Shown in pieces: positions 36,201 through 48,200 of a stretch of 64,000 nt of DNA. Both the position numbers and the translations under genes were made by a program. The notes beneath the pieces were generated by a model, which did not search any database, had not been told where the DNA came from, and saw only the letters and a list, made by a program, of their open reading frames with translations. The DNA is from Lucinisca nassula (lineage: Eukaryota; Mollusca; Bivalvia; Lucinida; Lucinidae): the NCBI GenBank assembly GCA_963580285.1, contig OY757010.1, positions 74,442,858 through 74,506,857 of the forward strand, read 5' to 3'. Every line of letters starts with the position of its first letter. The first letter of the stretch is position 1.

Positions 36201-39200
36201 TCGTAGAGGTCCCCAAGATGAAGTTTCATACCAAATATCAAAGACCCGGGCCTTGCGGTTTCAGAGAAGAAGTTTTTAAAGATTTTCCCTATATTAGCCC
36301 ATGCAAAACCAAAGGGCCCCAGGGCAGGGGCATTTATGGCCCCAGCACTATAATTTGAATATTCTTGGGTCCACTAGTTGAAGCTTCATACCAAATATCA
36401 AAGACCTGGGCCTCGTGGTATCAGAGAAGAATTTTTTTTTAAGTATTCAGTGAAAAAAATCTATTTTTGGTTCCTGTGACCTGGATGTGCAATGGACCGG
36501 AACCATTTGAACAACTCTGAAAGGGCACCACCTAAGGCTCATTATTGTGAAGTTTGGTCAAAATCCAATCAGGGGTTTAGGAGGAGGTGTGTTTACACAC
36601 GGATGTATGCACGGACAGCGGACAAAAGGTGATCCCAAAAGCTCACTTGTCTCTATGTGACAGTGAGCTTAAAACATAAACTTTCAATCCCCCAGCCCAA
36701 GGATGCTACAGATAAAATTTGGGTCAAATCGCCTTAGTGGCTTCAGAGGAGATGTCATTTGAAAGTGTTGACGCCAGTTGACGACGGACAACTGCCTATC
36801 CTATAAGCTCCCCCGGAGCCTAATTTGGCTTTGGTGACCTAAAAAATCTGAATAAAAATTACATGAATTAATTTCAATTAAGTTCATTTGAATACTAAAA
36901 AATGAAAAAAAAAACATTAAACATGTATCAAGAACCATGAAATACTAAAAAGGTAACTAAAATAATACTAATATTATAGGTTTATATTGGAAAAATATTG
37001 CTGGTTGTCAGGAGCATTTTTGATAGCAAAAATGCTCCTGACAACCGGTTGTCAGGAGCATTTTATATAGCAAAAATGCTCCTGACACCTGACAACCGGT
37101 TGTCAGGAGACACTTCCTAAAAAAAAATCACCTGACCTTCTGTTGCAGAACTTGGCATCTCATGTGACCCGTGCAGGGTTCAAGAGACCTAGTCATCAAG
37201 AGTGGCTAGGCTCCAGTATCTTAATCATCGAGTCCTGGTCATTGTTCTCTTATCTACAAGTATCAACAAGAGCTGTCATTATAAGTGAGCAATGCCCCCG
37301 AAAAAGTGCGGACTTACAAATGCACAAACCCACAAACAGACAGTGCAAAAACTATATGCCCCACTTCGGGGGCATAAAAACAGCTTCAAACATACCTCTG
37401 GAGTCTCTGAATGACAGGCCAGACAAACACACGACCACCAGGAATGAACTCTGACTGCCCAAGGCAGCATCCTGCAATACAATATACTCCGCTGTACAAT
37501 TATTTTCAAGAAAGGATTGACTGAGAGACCTATTCTATCAACAATATCAACAATGTTTTTTTTTTTACATTTCATTTCTGGTTTTACTGCCCTTTCAAGT
37601 TTCACTTAACCACTGTCCTGCTGAATATTTAAATATGCCACACCCACTACTGATTATCAACCAATCAGATTACTTGATGCAAATAATTGTAACAAATTCA
37701 TAATCTGAATGACAAAGAATGTAGATCCTGATCAGATGGCTTCTTCAGAAGCCATCTGATCAGGATCTACATGTTTGATAGGTAAGGCATATCTGGGCTC
37801 AGCAGGATAAGAGTTAATGTTGATCCTAAGTATTGGGACACATAGGCCTAAGCAAACAGTGCAAACCCAGATCAGTCTGATCAGGGTCTACACTGTTTGC
37901 CATTCTGTTTGCACCTTTCAGAATCTTTACATGATCAGGAAACAAATTTGTTAAAATTTTAGGAGAATTACAGCAAGTACCAGTGATGATTGGTGTCGTT
38001 TGTTTTGTTTGTTTGATTTGAGGTTTAATGTCCCTGTCAACACTGTAAAGGTCATTTTGGGGACGTTGCTTCCAATTTTGTGGGACTTTTACCAGACACT
38101 GAGATGAAATGACATCTCAAGCCCTGTTGCCCAATAAAACTAATAGGGTTTATAAGCATGGACGGGCCGACTGGCACCGCTTTACCTGGGAAGGCTTAGG
38201 TCCTCTTAGCGGTTTACCAGTACTTGTGTGCGGTCGGTTTCAGCTCAGCTGCTCTGCGTGGAAACATCATGCAGCCCATCTATTTCTTCCAAGTCCCGAT
38301 GGGCGGGGGCCGTGATTGGGGTCATCTGGTTGTCAATCAACCTGAGGTTAATATTATAGTCAGCACTACCGGTTTATTGTTGTCCATGTGACTGTCACTG
38401 ACCAATAAAGTTTTTGTTTGTTTGATTTGAGGTTTTAACGTCCCTGTCAAAACTATTGAGGTCATTTTGGAGACATTGCTTCCAATTTTGTGGGACTTTA
38501 ACCAGACATTGAGATGAAATGACAACTCGAGTCCTGCCGCCCAATGAAAACAGTAGGGTTAATATGCATGGATGGGCCGATTCGAGCCACTTTGCCTAGG
38601 TAGGCTTATAAAATTCCATTTCCAATGGTACGGTATCAGATTTGTTGTTTGCAAACAGTTAACCCACATGTGACAACAGAACCTTCAACCTTACAGCTTA
38701 GGGTGGGTGTATTTCCAATTAAAGGGGTGTCAGGTTTATTCAGTTTGTGGCAGATTTGCAGGGGCCGACAAATCCATTGCTCGACCACTTGGGATAAGTC
38801 CGGAATCACCCCGGGCAGGTGCACATTGACCTTACGACGCCCAGTCGCGCAAGTGCAAAAAAATCGTCTACAACTATCAGTCTTTTCAGTCCTTAAATAC
38901 GGTAAAACTAGACCAGTAAGTAAATCATAATAATTGCTGCATTGTCCTGCTTTGTCGGCAATTAAGAGATAAACCATTATGACACTATTGTTCATCCCTG
39001 TGGTATAATTGCCAATTAAACAGGATTGCCCTGTGGTGTGTGTTTTTCATTTCTGGTGTAGTTTGTACCTCCGGCGCTATCAATAAGCCTACAATGTTCT
39101 GTGTGACAAGATGTGAAAGTAAGGTCAAGTTATGTCTCTAATTTGCATTTATCCCTCAATCATAAAATTTAATCCACAATCAATGTGAAAATCATTTAAT

Positions 39201-42200
39201 CGCTCCTAAGTCGATTAGCTACATCTAACGGTAGATGTATGCATAATAAAAACGGACTATTCTACTATCTCGTGAATGATTAAGATTTGGTGCCAATAGC
39301 AGATGCTTGGCGGGAAAAGTTGAACGCTTAAATTTGTGTAAACATAGCTGTATGCTGTTGTTGGTGACTGACACAGAGCTTCCAGGGATAAGTCCAGAGT
39401 TGTGCAGGGCACCATTTTCTATCCACCTCTATCTTTAACCATTTAGCTATCAAGAAAATATTTTTTATGGTTCCAAACAATTTCTTTTGTAAAGGAGATA
39501 CGCCCCATTAAAATAAAACAATGACATTAAACATGTGTAGTGTTGCTGGGGTCCGATGAAGTCATTTACCACTTGCGTGCAGAAAAATGGTAGCGGTAGT
39601 TTGTGGACGGCGATTTGGGCGGCGGAAAACTTTGATGTTCGCATTGAACTTTTTTGTAGGGCAGGGGTGAAAAATTGGGCTCATTTTGGATGGAGGGGGT
39701 CCTCGTCTTGTGGTTGGATCATTATATTGTAAACTAAACTGCATTCTTTTAATCTCTTATCTCGCTGCCCTGACATTTCTGGTCTTTTGAGTATATTGGC
39801 TGGCTGCAGCTTGTGTTTATCATGTGTGTCAAGCTAAATGAGTTTATATAAATGTATCACAAACTGTGAAAGCACTCTACCAAATGGCTGAGCCACCTGA
39901 TTGACTTGTTCCAAGAATGAGGATAGAGAATGAAGTGGAGAAATGAATAGGAATACATGCTCTCTAATCATACTGCTGCAAAAACAGCAGATTGTAGCAT
40001 TTGCCGCATGGTCCACAAAGTCAAGCAATCCAGGTACTGAATCTGACAGCCGCTGCTTAACTTTGTGAAAAAGCCAACCACTCTACCTGCCTCGCTAAAA
40101 GAGCTAGCTCCTACAGCAAGGACGGCACACTTTATGACTTTCATCCTTGCAAATGATGCCAATGGAGTGAACACATAAATTTTATCACCACTGCCAGGGA
40201 TTGAACCCTGGGCCGGAGTGAGTGTTTTGAGTTTTACATCCCACCAACAGCTAATGTCATATGGAGACGGGACCTCGGTTTAAAGACTCATCCAAAAGTC
40301 TGGAGAAGACCGGGATTGATCCTGTGACCCCTGGTTTACAAGGCGAGTAGCATAACCACTACACCACAGAGGCTTCTGAACCCTGGGCCGGACACAGGTC
40401 GTTTCGCTTGTGAGTCGCTTTGCCCTGATTTGGTGTGTCGTTTTGCCCTTATTTTTTCCAAGCCCTATGGATTGAGGTTAGATATTTTTTGGTATATAAA
40501 GGTGTTTATGGGGTATTGGAAGTCCCGGAAAGTATTGTAATATCCTTGTTTGGTACAGCTGGATAACCTACTGACGACTTATTTGTCAGGTTTGAGCAAC
40601 TTAGCTACCGCCTTTTTGAGAAAGATATCTGAGCTCACATTACGTTAACAAGTCTTTGCAACAAGGTTGGCAAAAAGGCGGGAAATACTCATATTTCCCT
40701 GGACGGCGGGAAATACAGGGAATTCCCGGGAAATACTGGGAAATATATATTTACATAGGTGGCAACAATTGAGACTGCTTGATATACCCCAACTACCTTG
40801 CTATTTGAAAGCAAAATTATATCAAGTTCATGCAGGGCTTGATAATTCCACTTGTCTGCTTGAAATGACAAAATTAAGGACAAGTAAAAAGTTTGTCTAC
40901 CGGTAGTCCTTACAGACATTTATCAGAGTTAACATTGACTTAGTCATGTAGGACAAGTGAATTTTTGAAGACTTTTCCAGCCCTTTTTATACTGAATAAC
41001 TTGCAAGATCAATAGTCCCTTGCCTTCATATAGAATGTATATAATTTCTTTTCAAACATGTGTCTAAAATATTGGTGTTTAACTTTCAGCTATTTCCCTT
41101 GACTTGTAAATTTTTGTAATTTCAATGCTAAGGTGAGTATCTGTAGATAAAATAAGAAAATCTTTTATGCTTAAATTAACTGTGTTCTTTTAATACCTAT
41201 CTCAAACAAAACAATTAAATAATCACATCTTTTAGCATTTTGACAAACTTGCAAACAAACCTTTTCAAGTGTAAACATATTTAAAATTCAAACCATCCAA
41301 AGAGTTGTTGTAAATCTCAGAAAGAAAAAAAAAACTAACCGTGTGGTTTAGTATGTGTTATCCTAAAGCATACAAAACATGTAGTTCCAATGGCAAACTC
41401 TCTTAATAAGCTAAGCGATTCTGATCTGGGTCTGCACTGTTTGCCCAGGCATGCCTGTCCCAAATATTTGTATTTGGGTATTTTATCTTCTTAAGCATAT
41501 GAGTGATTTTAAATAACTCTTCACCCTACAGAACAACACTTTATATTAATATGCTTGTGTTTGGATGTGTAAAAGCAGACTTATGACATATATGTATGGT
41601 GAGGCATATTGCAAAATAGCTAACTGTCCATGATTTCAATTAAATAACACCAATATTAATAGTGTTTTTCTATGAAATAACAAAACAAAAATCATATTTC
41701 CCACTATTTCCCAGTATTTCCCACTTTTGCCAAAATTTGGAGTATTTCCCAGGACGGTAATTACCGGTAAATACCAGTGGGAATGCCTGCCACCGGTATT
41801 TACCGACCAACCTTGCTTTGCAATATACTGGGATTTATGGCTTTGAAAATGACTTGTGTATATGTAAAATGTGACATTTTCTCATTTCTGCTCAAAGCAT
41901 AGATTTTTGAGGCTCAATTAGCCTTTCTGGAATGTCGTCGGCCGCCATTTGCTGAAAAAGACAAAGCCTTTACGCACTGCCTTTAATTCACTATCACAAT
42001 TATTCTTACCTAGGTTAATGTGTGATTATAAATGCTTAAGAATTATCGTGGTGGATTACCACCTCTGTCAAAGCAAATGACGAAGTAATTAACATACACT
42101 TGTTTTCATACTTAACCAATTATACTGACTGCCTAAACAATCACATGTCTCTCTCTCTCTATCTCTCTATCTAACCCATCCGTACATCACCCATCAGTGG

Positions 42201-45200
42201 GTGTCATTTGACGTGTCACCATGAACAGTTCAAACTCCATCCATCCATCTATTAAACCATGCATCACTACTTCATCCATCCATCAATTCATTCCACCATC
42301 CATTCATTCATTAATTCACTTATCCATTACAGTATATTCAACTGTCCATTTAAGACCCCGCCCATCGTAGCTTTAAGAAATAGATGGGCTGCATGATGCT
42401 TCCACGCAGAGCTGAAACCGACCCGCACACGAGTACCAGACTTGCCTACCCCTTGCGACCGAAAATAGTAAGATCCCATGAAACAAATCGTAAGATTCAA
42501 ATTTTATTCGTAAGCTTTTTTAGGTATCCGATGGGAGGTCAAAATATGCCCATTTTTCGGCCGATTCAGCTTTTATTTTCCCCCATGTTTTTCCCCCTTT
42601 GTAAAGGCATCCATCTTGCCGCTCAAACCTAAACGAATTTGTTAATTGACCTGTGATTGTAATATTTACCTATCATTAGTCAATCAAATTTAATTTCATT
42701 TCGCAACAAGAGTAAGCCAGGAACAACAACTATTCCGGTATTAACGCATGCTAACCTGAACCACAACAATCGCGCCGATTTACCGATTTTTTTACAAACA
42801 CTGAAAATAGTACGGAATTCGGATGGGGTCGTAAGGTCATAATTTTGGCATTAAAATAGTAAGCCTTACGACCAAATCGTAAGGGTAGGCAAGTCTGCGA
42901 TTACCGTAAAAATTCGGCTATAAGATGAGGATTTTTCCCTCCAAAATGAGCCCAAAAAAATGACCCCGTCTTATAGCCGAGGTCATGGACTGCATGCTTT
43001 TTTCCGGCAATGTCCGGTGAAGACCAGACATACGGAAAAAGCCGATCAGTGATATTTGAATTGATATAAATCGCCGCCCACAAACCACCGCTACCATTTT
43101 TCTGCACGCGATCGGTAAATGACGTCATCCGACGCCAGTACCCCAACATGTGTTTAGGTCATTGTGTGTTTCTCTTTCATAAAAAAAACCCTTAGGAACT
43201 GGTAAAAAAAATGTTCTCGATAGCTAAAAGGTTGTGAATAGAGGTGGATAGAAAACAGAAGCTCCGTGTCAATAACCAACAACAGCGTTCGACTTTTCCC
43301 ACCCAGCGTCTGCTATTTGGCGCCAAAACATACCATTCATGAGATTGTCGACCAGTCCATTTTTATTACCTCGTATGCAAACATCTATCGTTAGATGTAG
43401 CTAATTGTCTGTGGAGCAATTAAATCATTTTCACATTTATTGTGGATTAAATTTTATGATTGGAGGATAAACGCAAATAAGAGACACAACTTGACTTTAT
43501 TTTCACACCTTATCGACACGCACCGCAGATGGCAATTATATGACAGGGATTAACAATAGTGTCATACTTGAACCGTAATAAATACACAATTGGTTTTGTC
43601 TCTGAATTGACAGGGCAGTAATTATTGCGATTTATTTACTGGTCTAGTTTTACCAGATTTAAGGACTCGAAAAGACTGACAGTTGTAGACGTTTTTTTTT
43701 TTTGCACTTGGCCTACCGGGCGTCATAAGGTCAAAGTGCACCTGCTCGGTGCGATTTCGGTCTTGTCCCGGGCAGCCGGGAAATGGATTTCTCAGCCCCC
43801 TTGTCTAATAGTCTGTGTAGCTGTCTAGCCTTAGCCAGCGAAGCATGTTTCGGGCCAACTTCGGGCCGACAGCGATATGACGTATCGGCCTGATGTTTGC
43901 CCACTATTTTGTGCTAGCTGGGGTGTTGGTTCTGAATCTGAATAGCTAGGTGTTGTGTTCCCCGATAAAAAAAAATTCAGTTACTTATAGAAAAGCTGCA
44001 ACAAATATCTCTTAACTATTTTGGATGGAAATAAATTTTCCCCTTTTCCCAACGCTTAATCTATAGACCTACCTATTCAGTAGATTCAATAAGAGTTGTC
44101 TCTCTTTGTAACTCTCACAAACGAAGACGCAGAATGTCAACAGACATAAATAAAGCCATGTGAGGGGTAAGTAGAGAGGAGAGCTCTCACTAGAATTTTG
44201 AAAACAGGATTCCAGGAATCCTTCCCTGTAAAAAGTTGGATTCATAGGTAAAAAGTTGGATTCCCATATAAAAAGTTGGAGTTCTGCTCTTGATTGCGCA
44301 TACAACATAGACAAAAATTTCTTATTATCAGGCTACACATCCATATGAATAACTGATATGTTGATTGTGGGTATTAGTTAGAACTATTTCACTGATATGT
44401 GTAAGAAGCAGCCACAATCTGTTTTGTAGAAATATCAGGAAAATAATGTATACCTCAGTAAAACCCACTTTCCCCCCACCACCAAAAAAAAAACAAAAAA
44501 AAAAAAAAAAAAAAAACATGCCATGCAGTTGCTCCGATTTATTCTCACAGTCCTAACCAAATAATGCCATATATCATGTTTTGTTAGGATAACAACAGAT
44601 ATAATGTAAACCCAGATTCTATACAGCCATGTTTGTGCTTTCATGTACGTGACACTAGCTAATAATTTTGTGAACAAATACGTAGGGCAAGCATCCTAAC
44701 TAAGTCTGACTTCCTGTAATTGTTAAAATGACTGCATTTTGAAGAATTACAGACATTTGCGTCACCAGTAAACATCGAAACATTCTTTGACCGAGCGATA
44801 AAAAGTATGATCGTGTGGTCGCGAAAATACATGACATTGGTAATTCGTCAATTATATCGTCTTTGCCGTAACTCTGGTTTAACTAAATGTGATATTTTAC
44901 CGACTAATATTAATCCGTTGATAGTACATGCTCACATCAATCAGTAATCTAATTAATTGTATTTTGTAATCCGTAATAACACAGGGATAAGCGCGGCGAG
45001 ATTAAAAAGATACAATCAGTTTTAACATGTGCCGCAAACCTACCACTTGCAAAAATACCTGTCAATATGTGGCATGTGTGCTTTCAACACAAAAAGCGGC
45101 CCCGCATTTGATCTTTTACTGGTATTGCGTAAGCGGCCTAAATTAGCTTCTGATATTACCGCTTCTGTAATTTTGGACCCGTAAAGATAAAGATACAGAA

Positions 45201-48200
45201 GCTTTATTTAACGTCGCATATTCGAAACAAATAACATAAGCTCTGTAGAGCTTTTATTGCGACAAACAAAGTATCCTCTAACAAATACTTACCTGCCTTC
45301 ATTTATCTTCCTAGGACTACCCCTGATAATGCGACCGTCAGCCAAGGGAGCTCCTAGTACCATTTTTCACGCCTTTGGTATGGCGCGACCAGGGATCGAA
45401 CCCGCGACCTCCCATTCCCGAAGCGGACGCTCTACCACTGAGCTATCGGGCGTGTCGCAATAAAAACATGCATACATAAGAATCGGCGGTAGTGAATTTT
45501 CGAGTACAACGGCAAAAAGGTGGCATAAAATACGCAGAATCCTGCGTTTCCGAGAGCTCTGGAGAGGTTTTCTGACGAAAAAAAGGCCAATTTCACACAT
45601 CTAAACGGCATCTGGCGGTATCAGATAGGCCCCGACAGATATGGCAAAAATTTGACGGGTCCCATCTTATAAAAGAATATTAGCAAAATCCCACATTAGA
45701 AAAACTGAAAAAGGGGCCCCGTCTTATAGACGAATCGCCTTATAGCTGAATTTTTACGGTACTGGTTGACAACTTGGTGGAGCTAAGCCTGCCCAGGCAA
45801 AGCCGTGCGAGTCGGACTGTCTATGCATATAAACTAGGGCTGACTATCGAGGCCAATTTTGACTATCGTGATAGTATTGCTATCGTGGAAACTACTATCA
45901 CGATACTATCACTATCGCGGCATACTATCACGATACTATCGTGATACTATCGGGTACTGTTATAAATGATTCATAGATGTTATATCACTCACATAAAAAT
46001 GGCTAAGAGTGACAGAAGGAGCTAGGAAAATTGAAATGGCCTAAAATTGTATGTTTATTTTGTGCTTCAATATCAGCATTCATTCCCTCGGGGCTATTCC
46101 AGAAAAAACATCATGGGGAGACGGCTCTTTATATACCCCTACCACCTACAGAAGGACAAACCGCCAAAAAAAAAAAATTGCTTGCTGCTTCCAGTATATA
46201 TGCCTGTCAGTGATGATTATCATGGCTTTAATACCTATGCAAATACACCTTTGCAGTGTTTGAGATTTTCTGCTTGTGGAAATTGACACATGCTGATCGT
46301 TCTTCGATTGTTTGATGTTTGCCGCCTGTGGTAAATTAATCTGTGGATTCATGTAATTAGGTAATCCGATTAATCATTACATAGTATTACGTAATCACAG
46401 CACGACATTTTAGCACCTCTTTAAGGGCGACATGAATCTAACAAACTGCATTAAAACTTGAATTTATCTATTTTTATCCCCACGTTTTTAAAAAAAAGTG
46501 GGGATATTGTTATCGCCTCCGTCCGTCTGTCTGTCCGTCCGGCTATCTCCTCCTAAACCGTTAGCCGGAATTCAACCAAATTTGGTATGCGAGTTGCTTA
46601 CATGAATGGCTTGCGCAAGAGCACATTTTTTTTTTGTCCCCGCCCCCAGGGGCCCTGGGGAGGGGTCAAAAGGTCAAATATCAATAAAATTCAATTACAA
46701 AGTCAATTTTGAAGATTTTGATGCCAAACTTTGCACATGTACTTAGTTATGAAAAAAGTAAAACATATTGAACGGGATTTTGGCTGTGACCCCTAGGTCA
46801 CGTCCTGGGGGTCGGACTTGGGGTGGGGGTCGGGGGTCAAAATTAAAGTTTTTCAGAACATAGTCATGTTGCATATCTATGCGAAGGGGATAATGGGTAG
46901 AATAAACTACAAGTAAAATTTTGACCCTGGGGTCAGATTGGGGCCCTGGGAGAGGGGTCAAAGGGTCAAAATTTAAGTTTTTTGGAACATAGTCATGTGG
47001 CATATGAAATTGAAGGGCATGATTAGTAGAATATAATACAGGTAATATTTTGACCATGGAGTCAAATTAGGGCCCAGGGTGAGGTGTTTTCGGTACTTGG
47101 CCCCTCAGTAGAAAACGTGGGGACATTTAGTCCTTGCACACCAGAGAGCTGAGACAAACAACAACAATAATAATACAACGTTTTTATTTAATGAAATTGG
47201 CCGTTTTGACTTTTTTTTCTGGAATATCCCTCAAGATATTATAGTAGAAAGACATCCAAAAATAAAATAAGAAAGACATACGAAAAAGAAAAACGTCAGT
47301 TTGTCCCATGTTGTCCAGTGTCCACCATCAAAACGCCCAGAATCATCTTAAGAAAGTGCTTGATAGACGGAGACCTAAGGCTCCTGCTGCATGTTTTTTG
47401 TGTGTGTTTTTTTCCTACAGAATGACGGCAGGAAAATAAATCTTTGTCAGCTTAAATGTTCCCCCCCCAGAGTTCATCCCAATCGGTCTGGCCAGCTGAC
47501 TGATGACATCATCCTTGATGCATTGGCGCATACTTATCGGCTAGTCTGAGTCTATCATGTACGCGCATGCGCATTCTGTGCATTTCTCAAGAAGCATTTT
47601 CTAATGAGACCACAAAAGAGCGGTTTAACAGTCTCATCCTAATACTCATTAGCTATCGTGTTTGCCGGACGCAAAAAGAGTCACATATACAACAAACTAA
47701 ACTGCATTATACCATCATTTATTATACATTTACCAATGTGAATGAGTCAGCACACAGCAATATGAAACATTTCTTCATACAAAAGATCAGCTTGTGCATC
47801 TTGCAAACGTCTTCAAAACTCAACAGGGAAATGACGTTTGTCCCAGAAGCCATACTACAGAAGGCTAATACAAACAGCAAACATTTATATATGACTGTGC
47901 AGGCTGATCTGTGTCGCACAGGTTTCAAAAAGTTGCATGCAACAACCGTGTGAGCAAACTATCATTTACATTTTGTTATTGAAAAACGCGGGAAAATTTC
48001 ATACTGCCTCAACTGCACGTGCAAAAATGACGGCGGGAAATTCATTGCCGCGAGAAATTCACCACAAAGCAAAAAACTATGTTACAAATGTGTGACCAGC
48101 GAAGACTCAGATCATCATGCACATATGTGAAGGCTTATCAGTCGGTCCTGATTATAGCTGCATGGATATCCCAAGCAAAATACTTGCGTTATTACACAAC

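Larger units (their letters stand above)
32305..37118. mobile_element. Foldback-like unit with ~200-bp inverted ends made of palindromes
   Basis: The left end (about 32,305-32,510) and right end (about 36,915-37,118) are inverted copies sharing ctcctgacaaccggttgtca, agcaatatttttccaat and gatacatgtttaat. Each end contains two or more copies of a perfect 24-bp palindrome (ctcctgacaacc joined to its complement). The 4.4 kb inside is a mix of other repeats. No transposase or clear target duplication is seen, so its class is open. Confidence 0.7.
28013..37395 (-). other. FLOT1 intron 2 (exon 2 to exon 3a), 9.4 kb
   Basis: No exon seen. It contains a MITE with a strong internal hairpin, hAT-like elements, a TA-type TIR element, SINE-X copies, and the large foldback-like unit 32,305-37,118 with tandem repeats inside. 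I see nothing recognisable at about 31,390-31,660. Confidence 0.7.

Noticed and set aside
37279..37605. 108-residue minus-strand frame
   Set aside because: It overlaps FLOT1 exon 2 in the wrong frame; the real exon is the 76-bp interval in the GGRVFVWP frame.
47567..47953. 128-residue plus-strand frame inside the hAT at 45.8 kb, considered as transposase
   Set aside because: No BED zinc finger or hAT dimerisation motif, and low-complexity composition.
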